Below the pieces are notes generated by a model, which searched no databases, was not told where the DNA came from, and was given only the letters and a program-made list of their open reading frames with translations. 64,000 nucleotides of DNA from Pterobdella sp. o SKG-2022 (taxonomy: Eukaryota; Annelida; Clitellata; Hirudinida; Piscicolidae). This document shows, in pieces, positions 36,096 to 49,565 of this stretch. The DNA lies in assembly GCA_964035795.1 (NCBI GenBank), contig OZ038320.1, positions 8,764,671 to 8,828,670 of the forward strand. Direction: 5' to 3'. The position numbers were made by a program, and so were the translations under genes. The number at the start of each line of letters is the position of its first letter. Position 1 is the stretch's first letter.

Positions 36096-36840
36096 AGTTT
36101 AAGTCATTTTGAGGTGATTTGGTAAAATGTTCCAAAGAATTGGTGCAGCAACTTCAATTCTTCTGTTCCCCAAAACGGTGTTAGCTCTCACTCTTGGTTT
36201 GTCAATTGTGTTCGATGATCTGGGTCTTTTTCTTTCAGGCAATGAAGACACAGTTGATAATTTTGATGAAAGATAAGGTCTTTCTATTTTGAGACATTTA
36301 TCCACTTGTAGTATCATCTTGTATTGCATTATTTGTTCAATTTTAAGTCAGTGTAGATCTTTTAAGACAGGAGTTACGTGATCAAAGTTTCTAGCTCCTG
36401 ATATTAAGCTGGCTATCATGTTAATTATGGACTGTATTTTTTGGGTTTGTAAAATGGGTAATTCCATTAGTACAATGTTTCCATAATCAATGCGACTCAA
36501 TATCAAGCCTGAAACAAGTGTTTTGAGTGACTCTTAGTTTAGGTAGTTTTTAATGCTTCTTATCTTCCTCAATGATGCAAATGACATTTGCAATAAATTG
36601 TTTATGTGAGTTTTCATGCTTAGATCTTTGTCAAAATAGACACCAAGATTTTTATCTGAATTAGAAAGAATTATATGATCATTTAACACACGAAATGGTT
36701 GAGTTGGCAGTTTGCATATGCTTCTATATGTTGAGAACCAAATGATTTCAGTTTTTGAACTGTTGAGTTTCATTTGGTTGGCTTTCATCCAAGCTGCAAT
36801 TTCATCAAAACACTTTGACATTCTTTCCTGCAAGTCTATT
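36096..36840 (-). pseudogene. 3' end of a CR1/Jockey-like LINE
   Basis: Read on the minus strand: QMKLNSSKTEIIWFST and DKNLGVYFDKDLSM (36800-36600), then after a stop LILSRIDYGNIVL, and near 36110 RRIEVAAPILWNILP. This matches the C-terminal part of reverse transcriptase and the short tail of CR1/Jockey-type elements. At least one in-frame stop at about 36533 breaks it. Confidence 0.85.
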
Positions 36841-37184
36841 AAGTATTTAAGTTTTTTACACTTGTTTCCTTTTTTGAAAAACGTTTACAAATTATTATTT
36901 CATGGTAACTCAGAAACATGAAAATCTAATTTTTGTAATACATTAAAGGTAGTTATTATTTCATTGAAAACTATAGGAATAGTGTAAATTACCTGATGAT
37001 GATACTTAACACACAATAATATTACAAATACAATAAGAAAAATAAGAAGATTGGACTAATTAAAAATATATTTAAGATCCTTAATATAAATTTTTGGGCA
37101 TTGAAAATAAGTTAACATAAGATGATGATGACTAACATTAGCTAACGCTAAAAATGTAGTTGTTATATCAATTTTCTATGACGG
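36841..37184. other. unassigned, partly duplicated sequence
   Basis: From about 36977 (GTGTAAATTACCTGATGATG) the sequence recurs almost exactly at about 39579-39790, 2.6 kb downstream. It therefore belongs to a segmental duplication that includes the satellite. Confidence 0.7.
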
Positions 37185-39018
37185 TTTTATTGTTTTTTAT
37201 TTATTATGTAGTTATTTATATTTATCAAGTTCTATAGTTAGTTATAGTTTTACAAAAAAAAGTCATATTAATAGCAGTATTATTATTTCCTATTTATTGC
37301 TTAGTGCAAAAAAAATTTTTTTTAAATAGAATAAAATATTAGGAATAAGTATTTTAGGTTTGAATTCAAGTTTAGAAAAGTTAGTTGAATTCAATTGTAT
37401 ATAAGTTGGTATATTGGTTTTTCTCACTTGTTTCATTTTTCAAAAAAGATTCATAAAAAAAAAAAAAATATATATATATATATTCAAAAAAAAGATAGAA
37501 AATATTAGTTATCAGTTGTTTTATGATTGAATTTAAATGTAGATAAGCTAGTTGAATTCAATTGTACATAAGTTAGTATATTGCTTTTTCTTACTTGTTT
37601 CATTTTTCAAAAAAGATTCATATAAAAAAAAAAATATATAAATATTTATATATATATATTCTAAAAAAAGATAGAAAATATTAGTTATCAGTTGTTTTAT
37701 GATTGAATTTAAATGTAGATAAGCTAGTTGAATTCAATTGTACATAAGTTAGTATATTGCTTTTTCTTACTTGTTTCATTTTTCAAAAAAGATTCATATA
37801 AAAAAAAAAATATATAAATATTTATATATATATATTCTAAAAAAAGATAGAAAATATTAGTTATCAGTTGTTTTATGATTGAATTCAAATGTAGATAAGC
37901 TAGTTGAATTCAATTGTACATAAGTTAGTATATTGGTTTTTCTCACTTGTTTCATTTTTCAAAAAAGATTCATAAAAAAAAAAAAAAATATATATATATA
38001 TATTCAAAAAAAAGATAGAAAATATTAGTTATCAGTTGTTTTATGATTGAATTTAAATGTAGATAAGCTAGTTGAATTCAATTGTACATAAGTTAGTATA
38101 TTGCTTTTTCTTACTTGTTTCATTTTTCAAAAAAGATTCATATAAAAAAAAAAATATATAAATATTTATATATATATATTCTAAAAAAAGATAGAAAATA
38201 TTAGTTATCAGTTGTTTTATGATTGAATTTAAATGTAGATAAGCTAGTTGAATTCAATTGTACATAAGTTAGTATATTGCTTTTTCTTACTTGTTTCATT
38301 TTTCAAAAAAGATTCATATAAAAAAAAAAATATATAAATATTTATATATATATATTCTAAAAAAAGATAGAAAATATTAGTTATCAGTTGTTTTATGATT
38401 GAATTCAAATGTAGATAAGCTAGTTGAATTCAATTGTACATAAGTTAGTATATTGGTTTTTCTCACTTGTTTCATTTTTCAAAAAAGATTCATAAAAAAA
38501 AAAAAATATATATATATATATATTCAAAAAAAAGATAGAAAATATTAGTTATCAGTTGTTTTATGATTGAATTTAAATGTAGATAAGCTAGTTGAATTCA
38601 ATTGTACATAAGTTAGTATATTGCTTTTTCTTACTTGTTTCATTTTTCAAAAAAGATTCATATAAAAAAAAAAATATATAAATATTTATATATATATATT
38701 CTAAAAAAAGATAGAAAATATTAGTTATCAGTTGTTTTATGATTGAATTTAAATGTAGATAAGCTAGTTGAATTCAATTGTACATAAGTTAGTATATTGC
38801 TTTTTCTTACTTGTTTCATTTTTCAAAAAAGATTCATATAAAAAAAAAAATATATAAATATTTATATATATATATTCTAAAAAAAGATAGAAAATATTAG
38901 TTATCAGTTGTTTTATGATTGAATTCAAATGTAGATAAGCTAGTTGAATTCAATTGTACATAAGTTAGTATATTGGTTTTTCTCACTTGTTTCATTTTTC
39001 AAAAAAGATTCATAAAAA

Positions 39019-39060
<42 letters not shown>

Positions 39061-39405
39061 TAAAAAAAGATAGAAAATATTAGTTATCAGTTGTTTTATG
39101 ATTGAATTTAAATGTAGATAAGCTAGTTGAATTCAATTGTATATAAGTTAGTATATTGGTTTTTCTCACTTGTTTCATTTTTCAAAAAAGATTCATATAA
39201 AAAAAAAAATATATAAATATTTATATATATATATTCTAAAAAAAGATAGAAAATATTAGTTATCAGTTGTTTTATGATTGAATTTAAATGTAGATAAGCT
39301 AGTTGAATTCAATTGTACATAAGTTAGTATATTGCTTTTTCTTACTTGTTTCATTTTTCAAAAAAGATTCATATAAAAAAAAAACATGTATATATATTCA
39401 TATAT
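37185..39405. repeat. about 177-bp AT-rich satellite with embedded TA tracts
   Basis: About a dozen units, each holding TTTTATGATTGAATTTAAAT, GATAAGCTAGTTGAATTCAA, TTGTTTCATTTTTCAAAAAA, an A-run and (TA)n. Two TA-tract types (ATATATATATATATTCAAA and AAATATTTATATATATATTC) follow each other in a repeating order, giving a higher-order unit of about three copies. Confidence 0.92.
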
Positions 39406-39432
39406 TCATATTATAAAACTCGTGCTTAAAAA

Positions 39433-39580
39433 AACATGAAACTCACTTTTTGTCAGTTACTTGCCCAGCCATTATTTTCAATTACTCTTTCAATGAGAGG
39501 TGACTGAGCCATGAAGCTCTGTCACAAGCAAGTACTGCATGTTTGTATCTGTGAAGAACAAGGAAAGAAAAATAAGAAGT
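39433..39580 (-). repeat. single inverted copy of the exon-intron-like unit
   Basis: The reverse complement reads intron end, acceptor (TTGTTCTTCACAG), the complete 102-nt exon-like segment and its donor GTGAGT. This is one unit of the array at 40915, but in opposite orientation and isolated from it by 1.3 kb. Confidence 0.92.
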
Positions 39581-39898
39581 GTAAATTACCTGATGATGAT
39601 ACTTAACACACAATAATATTACAAATACAATAAGAAAAATAAGAAGATTGGACTAATTAAAAATATATTTAAGATCCTTAATATAAATTTTTGGGCATTG
39701 AAAATAAGTTAACATAAGATGATGATGACTAGCATTAGCTAACGCTAAAAATGTAGTTGTTATATCAATTTTCTATGACGGTTTTATTGTTTTTTATTTA
39801 TTATGTAGTTATTTATATTTATCAAGTTCTATAGTTAGTTATAGTTTTACGAAAAAAAGTCATATTGATAACAGTATTATTCTTTTTTGTTTATTGTT
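39581..39898. repeat. second copy of the 36977-37290 segment
   Basis: Direct repeat of the sequence at 36977 onward (GTAAATTACCTGATGATGAT, ACTTAACACACAATAATATT). The copy diverges where the transposase remnant begins at about 39890. Confidence 0.85.
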
Positions 39899-40519
39899 TC
39901 ACATAAAAAAAAGTTTCCAAAAAAGACCTGTCTTTTCTGCATTATGAATCTCAGATGGCCTGTACCTCTGCAAAATTCCATTTAACTTGTCTTCTTTCCA
40001 CTGACGCACAACTTCACTGTCCACTTCTCTTGACTCACCAACATTATGTACACGGACAATGTCATATCTATTTTTAAACCATGAGGCGGATATTGGTGTG
40101 GTATCATCTAGGTGGATTTTTAAGAAAAACTTGTTAGCTTCTTGTAAAGGCATACATCAATCAATTCGGAAATCTGGCCGTAAAAACAATTGTCTAAATC
40201 AATAAATCATTTGTCAACATCTGGATGAGTCACAGTACGAGTTCATTTGACGGCAGTTGCCCTGGCATCTGAACTGACACACTGCTTTAATTTTCTCCCG
40301 GTTTTTCATGATGTCACTCAAGGTGCTATTACTCAAACTTAAATATGCAGCAATATCTTTCAGCTTCATTGATTTGTTGGCATCCACATAATTGATTATC
40401 TGCAACTTATCCTCGTATGTTTCAATCTGTATTTTTCTTTTGATTGTTGCTTTATTACCCATACTGATGTTTTGAACAAGTCTCGACTTAGTGCGCCAAA
40501 CAGCCATAGCAAAGAACAA
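39899..40519 (-). pseudogene. pogo/Tigger-type (CENP-B-like) transposase fragment
   Basis: Two minus-strand pieces in the right order. 40480-40300 reads EDKLQIINYVDANKSMKLKD and IAAYLSLSNSTLSDIMKNRE, a CENP-B-type N-terminal helix-turn-helix. 40110-39905 reads WFKNRYDIVRVHNVGESREV and DSEVVRQWKEDKLNGILQRY followed by a NAEKTGLF-like start of the DDE domain (usual form NADETGLF). A frame break at about 40160-40210 and truncation before the remaining DDE domain show a dead copy. Confidence 0.88.
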
Positions 40520-40914
40520 GAAGTCATAAAATTAAAAAAATTTGCGAATTGGAAAAAAAATTTGAAATGGAGGCGTTCTAGAAAATGACCATGTTGCAGA
40601 AAAAAATATCTTCGGTCTGACAGATGAAAATTCGAAGGTAATCTCAAATGACAAGAAGATCTATAAGAAACTGGAGAACGAAACACCGAACAAACAAGAA
40701 GCGACGTAAACAAGCCAGAATGAATCATAAAAACCAATTGAAGAAGTTGCCTATGGAATATTCTAACCACGTGAGTTTTTAACTAAGTGCCAATATTAAT
40801 TTTGAGAAAAAAAAAATTATAAAACTTTAAAAATTGAGAAACAAGTTATGTGTGAATAGGTGTTATGTATTCGATGCATTTAGATTATGAAATTGTGAAA
40901 GTTTTCACAAAGAT
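40520..40914. other. unassigned sequence before the exon-like array
   Basis: No gene recognised. The array's pyrimidine tract and acceptor begin at about 40916. Confidence 0.4.
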
Positions 40915-43900
40915 TTTATTTTGATTTACTTGCACTTCACAGATACAAACATCCAGTACTTGCTTGTGACAGAGCTTCATGGCTCAGTCACCTCTCATTG
41001 AAAGAGTAATTGAAAATAATGGCTGGGCAAGTAACTGACAAAAAGTGAGTTTCATGTTTTATTAAACACAAGTTTTAGAATTCAACTTTATTGATGTTTC
41101 AATTATTATTTTATTTGCATAGATAGTTTCATTATTTGTTGAACACGTTTTTTATTCTTCAAATTTATTGATGTTTCAAATATTGTTTTTTTTTCACATA
41201 AGTAGTTCACTAACATTGTCAAATGTTTCAGGAATTTCCTAATATTTTTTCCTTGTTCTTCACAGATACAAACATCCAGTACTTGCTTGTGACAGAGCTT
41301 CATGGCTCAGTCGCCTCTCATTGAAAGAGTAATTGAAAAAAAATGGCTTGGCAAGTAACTGACAAAAAGTGAGTCTCATCTTTTGTTGAACACGTTTTTT
41401 ATTCTTCAACTTTATTGATGTTTCAATTAGTATTTCATTTGCATATATAGTTCACTAACATTGTAAAATTTTTCATGACTTCTTATTTTGATTTTCTCGC
41501 ACTTCACAGATACAAACATGCAGTACTTGCTTGTGACAGAGCTTCATGGCTCAGTCACCTCTCATTGAAAGAATAATTGAAAATAATGGCTGGGCAAGTA
41601 ACTGACAAAAAGTGAGTTTCATGTTTTATTAAACACAAGTTTTAGAATTCAACTTTATTGATGTTTCAATTAGTATTTCATTTGCATAGATAGTTCACTA
41701 ACATTGTAAAATTTTTCATGACTTCTTATTTTGATTTCCTTGTTCTTCACAGATACAAACATTTAATACTTTCTTGTGACAGAGCTTCATGGCTCAGTCA
41801 CCTCTCATTGAAAGAATAATTGAAAATAATGGCTGGGCAAGTAACTGACAAAAAGTGAGTTTCATGTTTTATTAAACACGAGTTTTATAGTTCAACTTTA
41901 TTGATGTTTCAATTAGTATTTCATTTGCATAGATAGTTCACTAACATTGTAAAATTTTTCATGACTTCTTATTTTGATTTCCTTGTTCTTCACAGATACA
42001 AACATTTAATACTTGCTTGTGACAGAGCTTCATGGCTCAGTCACCTCTCATTGAAAAAGTAATTGAAAATAATGGCTGGGCAAGCAACTGACAAAAAGTG
42101 AGTCATCTTTTGTTGAACACGTTTTTTTTCTTCAACTTTAATACTGTTTCAATTAGTATTTCATTTGCATAGATAGTTCACTAACATAGTAAAATTTTTC
42201 ATGACATTTTGATATCTTTGCACTTCACAGATACAAACATCCAGTACTTGCTTTTGACAGAGCTTCATTGAAAAAAAACGGCTTGGCAAGTAACTGACTA
42301 ATAGTGAGTCTCATTATTTGTTGAACACGTTTTTTATTCTTCAAATTTGTTGATGTTTCAAATATTATTTTTTTTCGCATAGATAGTTCACTAACATTGT
42401 AAAATTTTTCATGACTTCTTATTTTGATTTTCTTACACTTCACAGATACAAACATGCAGTACTTGCTTGTGACAGAGCTTCATGGCTCAGTCACCTCTCA
42501 TTGAAAGAATAATTGAAAATAATGGCTGGGCAAGTAACTGACAAAAAGTGAGTTTCATGTTTTATTAAACACGAGTTTTATAATTCAACTTTATTGATGT
42601 TTCAATTAGTATTTCATTTGCATAGATAGTTCACTAACATTGTAAAATTTTTCATGACTTCTTATTTTGATTTCCTTGTTCTTCACAGATACAAACATTT
42701 AATACTTGCTTGTGACAGAGCTTCATGGCTCAGTCACCTCTCATTGAAAGAATAATTGAAAATAATGGCTGGGCAAGTAACTGACAAAAAGTGAGTTTCA
42801 TGTTTTATTAAACACGAGTTTTATAATTCAACTTTATTGATGTTTCAATTAGTATTTCATTTGCATATATAGTTCACTAACATTGTAAAATTTTTCATGA
42901 CTTCTTATTTTGATTTCCTTGTTCTTCACAGATACAAACATGCAGTACTTGCTTGTGACAGAGCTTCATGGCTCAGTCACCTCTCATTGAAAGAGTAATT
43001 GAAAATAATGGCTGGGCAAGCAACTGACAAAAAGTGAGTCATCTTTTGTTGAACACGTTTTTTTTCTTCAACTTTAATACTGTTTCAATTAGTATTTCAT
43101 TTGCATAGATAGTTCACTAACATAGTAAAATTTTTCATGACATTTTGATATCTTTGCACTTCACAGATACAAACATCCAGTACTTGCTTGTGACAGAGCT
43201 TCATTGAAAAAAAACGGCTCGGCAAGTAACTGACTAATAGTGAGTCTCATTATTTGTTGAACACGTTTTTTATTCTTCAAATTTGTTGATGTTTCAAATA
43301 TTATTTTTTTTCGCATAGATAGTTCACTAACATTGTAAAATTTTTCATGACTTCTTATTTTGATTTTCTTACACTTCACAGATACAAACATGCAGTACTT
43401 GCTTGTGACAGAGCTTCATGGCTCAGTCACCTCTCATTGAAAGAATAATTGAAAATAATGGCTGGGCAAGTAACTGACAAAAAGTGAGTTTCATGTTTTA
43501 TTAAACACGAGTTTTATAATTCAACTTTATTGATGTTTCAATTAGTATTTCATTTGCATAGATAGTTCACTAACATTGTAAAATTTTTCATGACATTTTG
43601 ATATCTTTGCACTTCACAGATACAAACATCCAGTACTTGCTTGTGACAGAGCTTCATTGAAAAAAAACGGCTTGGCAAGTAACTGACTAATAGTGAGTCT
43701 CATTATTTGTTGAACACGTTTTTTATTCTTCAAATTTATTGATGTTTCAAATATTGTTTTTTTTTCACATAAGTAGTTCACTAACATTGTCAAATGTTTC
43801 AGGAATTTCCTAATATTTTTTCCTTGTTCTTCACAGATACAAACATCCAGTACTTGCTTGTGACAGAGCTTCATGGCTCAGTCACCTCTCATTGAAAGAG

Positions 43901-46900
43901 TAATTGAAAAAAAATGGCTTGGCAAGTAACTGACAAAAAGTGAGTCTCATCTTTTGTTGAACACGTTTTTTATTCTTCAACTTTATTGATGTTTCAATTA
44001 GTATTTCATTTGCATAGATAGTTCACTAACATAGTAAAATTTTTCATGACATTTTGATATCTTTGCACTTCACAGATACAAACATCCAGTACTTGCTTGT
44101 GACAGAGCTTCATTGAAAAAAAACGGCTTGGCAAGTAACTGACTAATAGTGAGTCTCATTATTTGTTGAACACGTTTTTTATTCTTCAAATTTGTTGATG
44201 TTTCAAATATTATTTTTTTTCGCATAGATAGTTCACTAACATTGTAAAATTTTTCATGACTTCTTATTTTGATTTTCTTACACTTCACAGATACAAACAT
44301 GCAGTACTTGCTTGTGACAGAGCTTCATGGCTCAGTCACCTCTCATTGAAAGAGTAATTGAAAATAATGGCTGGGCAAGTAACTGACAAAAAGTGAGTTT
44401 CATGTTTTATTAAACACGAGTTTTATAATTCAACTTTATTGATGTTTCAATTAGTATTTCATTTGCATAGATAGTTCACTAACATTGTAAAATTTTTCAT
44501 GACTTCTTATTTTGATTTCCTTGTTCTTCACAGATACAAACATGCAGTACTTGCTTGTGACAGAGCTTCATGGCTCAGTCACCTCTCATTGAAAGAGTAA
44601 TTGAAAATAATGGCTGGGCAAGCAACTGACAAAAAGTGAGTCATCTTTTGTTGAACACGTTTTTTTTCTTCAACTTTAATACTGTTTCAATTAGTATTTC
44701 ATTTGCATAGATAGTTCACTAACATAGTAAAATTTTTCATGACATTTTGATATCTTTGCACTTCACAGATACAAACATCCAGTACTTGCTTGTGACAGAG
44801 CTTCATTGAAAAAAAACGGCTTGGCAAGTAACTGACTAATAGTGAGTCTCATTATTTGTTGAACACGTTTTTTATTCTTCAAATTTGTTGATGTTTCAAA
44901 TATTATTTTTTTTCGCATAGATAGTTCACTAACATTGTAAAATTTTTCATGACTTCTTATTTTGATTTTCTTACACTTCACAGATACAAACATGCAGTAC
45001 TTGCTTGTGACAGAGCTTCATGGCTCAGTCACCTCTCATTGAAAGAATAATTGAAAATAATGGCTGGGCAAGTAACTGACAAAAAGTGAGTTTCATGTTT
45101 TATTAAACACGAGTTTTATAATTCAACTTTATTGATGTTTCAATTAGTATTTCATTTGCATAGATAGTTCACTAACATTGTAAAATTTTTCATGACTTCT
45201 TATTTTGATTTTCTTACACTTCACAGATACAAACATGCAGTACTTGCTTGTGACAGAGCTTCATGGCTCAGTCACCTCTCATTGAAAAAGTAATTGAAAA
45301 TAATGGCTGGGCAAGCAACTGACAAAAAGTGAGTCATCTTTTGTTGAACACGTTTTTTTTCTTCAACTTTAATGCTGTTTCAATTAGTATTTCATTTGCA
45401 TAGATAGTTCACTAACATTGTAAAATTTTTCATGACATTTTGATATCTTTGCACTTCACAGATACAAACATCCAGTACTTGCTTGTGACAGAGCTTCATT
45501 GAAAAAAAACGGCTTGGCAAGTAACTGACTAATAGTGAGTCTCATTATTTGTTGAACACGTTTTTTATTCTTCAAATTTATTGATGTTTCAAATATTGTT
45601 TTTTTTTCACATAAGTAGTTCACTAACATTGTCAAATGTTTCAGGAATTTCCTAATATTTTTTCCTTGTTCTTCACAGATACAAACATCCAGTACTTGCT
45701 TGTGACAGAGCTTCATTGAAAAAAAACGGCTTGGCAAGTAACTGACTAATAGTGAGTCTCATTATTTGTTGAACACGTTTTTTATTCTTCAAATTTGTTG
45801 ATGTTTCAAATATTATTTTTTTTCGCATAGATAGTTCACTAACATTGTAAAATTTTTCATGACTTCTTATTTTGATTTTCTTACACTTCACAGATACAAA
45901 CATGCAGTACTTGCTTGTGACAGAGCTTCATGGCTCAGTCACCTCTCATTGAAAGAGTAATTGAAAATAATGGCTGGGCAAGTAACTGACAAAAAGTGAG
46001 TTTCATGTTTTATTAAACACGAGTTTTATAATTCAACTTTATTGATGTTTCAATTAGTATTTCATTTGCATAGATAGTTCACTAACATTGTAAAATTTTT
46101 CATGACTTCTTATTTTGATTTCCTTGTTCTTCACAGATACAAACATTTAATACTTGCTTGTGACAGAGCTTCATGGCTCAGTCACCTCTCATTGAAAGAA
46201 TAATTGAAAATAATGGCTGGGCAAGTAACTGACAAAAAGTGAGTTTCATGTTTTATTAAACACGAGTTTTATAATTCAACTTTATTGATGTTTCAATTAG
46301 TATTTCATTTGCATAGATAGTTCACTAACATTGTAAAATTTTTCATGACTTCTTATTTTGATTTCCTTGTTCTTCACAGATACAAACATTTAATACTTGC
46401 TTGTGACAGAGCTTCATGGCTCAGTCACCTCTCATTGAAAAAGTAATTGAAAATAATGGCTGGGCAAGCAACTGACAAAAAGTGAGTCATCTTTTGTTGA
46501 ACACGTTTTTTTTCTTCAACTTTAATACTGTTTCAATTAGTATTTCATTTGCATAGATAGTTCACTAACATTGTAAAATTTTTCATGACTTCTTATTTTG
46601 ATTTCCTTGTTCTTCACAGATACAAACATCCAGTACTTGCTTGTGACCGAGCTTCATGGCTCAGTCACCTCTCATTGAAAGAGTAATTGAAAAAAAATGG
46701 CTTGGCAAGTAACTGACAAAAAGTGAGTTTCATGTTTTATTAAACACGAGTTTTATAATTCAACTTTATTGATGTTTCAATTAGTATTTCATTTGCATAG
46801 ATAGTTCACTAACATTGTAAAATTTTTCATGACTTCTTATTTTGATTTTCTTACACTTCACAGATACAAACATGCAGTACTTGCTTGTGACAGAGCTTCA

Positions 46901-48975
46901 TGGCTCAGTCACCTCTCATTGAAAAAGTAATTGAAAATAATGGCTGGGCAAGCAACTGACAAAAAGTGAGTCATCTTTTGTTGAACACGTTTTTTTTCTT
47001 CAACTTTAATGCTGTTTCAATTAGTATTTCATTTGCATAGATAGTTCACTAACATTGTAAAATTTTTCATGACATTTTGATATCTTTGCACTTCACAGAT
47101 ACAAACATCCAGTACTTGCTTGTGACAGAGCTTCATTGAAAAAAAACGGCTTGGCAAGTAACTGACTAATAGTGAGTATCATTATTTGTTGAACACGTTT
47201 TTTATTCTTCAAATTTATTGATGTTTCAAATATTGTTTTTTTTTCACATGAGTAGTTCACTAACATTGTCAAATGTTTCAGGAATTTCCTAATATTTTTT
47301 CCTTGTTCTTCACAGATACAAACATCCAGTACTTGCTTGTGACAGAGCTTCATGGCTCAGTCACCTCTCATTGAAAGAGTAATTGAAAAAAAATGGCTTG
47401 GCAAGTAACTGACAAAAAGTGAGTCTCATCTTTTGTTGAACACGTTTTTTATTCTTCAACTTTATTGATGTTTCAATTAGTATTTCATTTGCATAGATAG
47501 TTCACTAACATTGTAAAATTTTTCATGACTTCTTATTTTGATTTCCTTGTTCTTCACAGATACAAACATTTAATACTTGCTTGTGACAGAGCTTCATGGC
47601 TCAGTCACCTCTCATTGAAAGAATAATTGAAAATAATGGCTGGGCAAGTAACTGACAAAAAGTGAGTTTCATGTTTTATTAAACACGAGTTTTATAATTC
47701 AACTTTATTGATGTTTCAATTAGTATTTCATTTGCATAGATAGTTCACTAACATTGTAAAATTTTTCATGACTTCTTATTTTGATTTTCTTGCACTTCAC
47801 AGATACAATCATGCAGTACTTGCTTGTGACAGAGCTTCATGGCTCAGTCACCTCTCATTGAAAAAGTAATTGAAAATAATGGCTGGGCAAGCAACTGACA
47901 AAAAGTGAGTCATCTTTTGTTGAACACGTTTTTTTTTCTTCAACTTAAATGCTGTTTCAATTAGTATTTCATTTGCATAGATAGTTCACTAACATAGTAA
48001 AATTTTTCATGACATTTTGATATCTTTGCACTTCACAGATACAAACATCCAGTACTTGCTTGTGACAGAGCTTCATTGAAAAAAAACGGCTTGGCAAGTA
48101 ACTGACTAATAGTGAGTCTCATTATTTGTTGAACACGTTTTTTATTCTTCAAATTTATTGATGTTTCAAATATTATTTTTTTTCGCATAGATAGTTCACT
48201 AACATTGTAAAATTTTTCATGACTTCTTATTTTGATTTTCTTACACTTCACAGATACAAACATGCAGTACTTGCTTTTGACAGAGCTTCATGGCTCAGTC
48301 ACCTCTCATTGAAAGAGTAATTGAAAATAATGGCTGGGCAAGTAACTGACAAAAAGTGAGTTTCATGTTTTATTAAACACGAGTTTTATAATTCAACTTT
48401 ATTGATGTTTCAATTAGTATTTCATTTGCATAGATAGTTCACTAACATTGTAAAATTTTTCATGACTTCTTATTTTGATTTCCTTGTTCTTCACAGATAC
48501 AAACATTTAATACTTGCTTGTGACAGAGCTTCATGGCTCAGTCACCTCTCATTGAAAGAGTAATTGAAAATAATGGCTTGGCAAGTAACTGACAAAAAGT
48601 GAGTCTCATCTTTTGTTGAACACGTTTTTTATTCTTCAACTTTATTGATGTTTCAATTAGTATTTCATTTGCATAGATAGTTCACTAACATAGTAAAATT
48701 TTTCATGACATTTTGATATCTTTGCACTTCACAGATACAAACATCCAGTACTTGCTTGTGACAGAGCTTCATTGAAAAAAACGGCTTGGCAAGTAACTGA
48801 CTAATAGTGAGTCTCATTATTTGTTGAACACGTTTTTTATTCTTCAAATTTATTGATGTTTCAAATATTGTTTTTTTTTCACATGAGTAGTTCACTAACA
48901 TTGTCAAATGTTTCAGGAATTTCCTAATATTTTTTCCTTGTTCTTCACAGATACAAACATCCAGTACTTGCTTGT
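40915..48975 (+). repeat. tandem array of exon-intron-like units, block 1 (35 acceptors)
   Basis: Units of about 215-243 nt (a few near 320). Each starts after a splice-acceptor-like TTCTTCACAG with a 102-nt segment (ATACAAACATCCAGTACTTG ... CAACTGACAAAAA) or a 73-nt short form lacking the GGCTCAGTCACCTCTCATTG section. It continues with GTGAGT, an AT-rich 140-145 nt spacer containing TTCACTAACAT (branch-point-like CACTAAC), a pyrimidine tract and the next CACAG. I count 35 acceptors, the first at about 40943 and the last at about 48949. All three frames of the exon-like segment contain stops (TGA or TAA), so a spliced product would be non-coding or a nonsense-containing cassette. A 19-codon frame MAQSPLIERVIENNGWASN lies in the long form. 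The block ends inside a unit at an assembly gap. It may be a satellite that arose by amplifying a real exon with its flanking intron. Confidence 0.95.
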
Positions 48976-49175
48976 NNNNNNNNNNNNNNNNNNNNNNNNN
49001 NNNNNNNNNNNNNNNNNNNNNNNNNNNNNNNNNNNNNNNNNNNNNNNNNNNNNNNNNNNNNNNNNNNNNNNNNNNNNNNNNNNNNNNNNNNNNNNNNNNN
49101 NNNNNNNNNNNNNNNNNNNNNNNNNNNNNNNNNNNNNNNNNNNNNNNNNNNNNNNNNNNNNNNNNNNNNNNNNNN
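48976..49175. other. assembly gap of exactly 200 N
   Basis: 200 ambiguous bases, a common placeholder for a gap of unknown size. The left flank is mid-unit of the array and the right flank is mid-exon of NDUFS7, so distance and even adjacency of the two sides are uncertain. Confidence 0.99.
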
Positions 49176-49565
49176 GGTGGGTTATTTCAATGGGCTCATG
49201 TGCCAATGGGGGAGGCTACTACCATTACGCATATTCAGTTGTCAGAGGCTGTGATCGGGTGATTCCAGTCGATATCTATGTCCCTGGTTGGTTTGTGTGC
49301 TTTTGGAGGGAGGTTTGGTGGTTATGTAGATGGATGATAAATAGCTAGATAGGTGAATAGATAGATAAGAATAGAGAAAAAGAGTAATAAATAGATAGAT
49401 AGAAAGAAAGAGGTAAATAAGTAAAAAAATAGATACTTAAATCAATAGTACAACCTCTATTACTCAGGCTGTCCCCCGTCGGCAGAAGCTCTGATGTACG
49501 CTGTGTTGCAGCTTCAGAAGAAGATAAAGAGGATGAAGACTTCACAAATATGGTACAGGAGATAA
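49176..49565 (+). CDS. NDUFS7: NDUFS7 (complex I 20-kDa/PSST subunit), last two exons
   Basis: Mitochondrial NADH:ubiquinone oxidoreductase subunit that holds Fe-S cluster N2 next to the quinone site. Visible exons: 49176-49286 (5' end lost in the gap) and 49468-49565 (stop TAA at 49563). They encode [20 protein letters not shown] and [16 protein letters not shown], then [20 protein letters not shown] ending QIWYRR, a near-identical match to the C terminus of the animal protein. Two of the four N2 cysteine ligands (GSCANGG and GCPP) are present. The other two and the presequence lie upstream, in or beyond the gap. The preceding array is not part of the coding sequence. The gene is tail-to-tail with PEX10, 1.3 kb apart. 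Confidence 0.97.

Noticed and set aside
48908..49348. Single reading frame from the satellite across the gap into NDUFS7
   Set aside because: It is open only because N codons are translated as unknown. The right part is NDUFS7, and the left part is array sequence.
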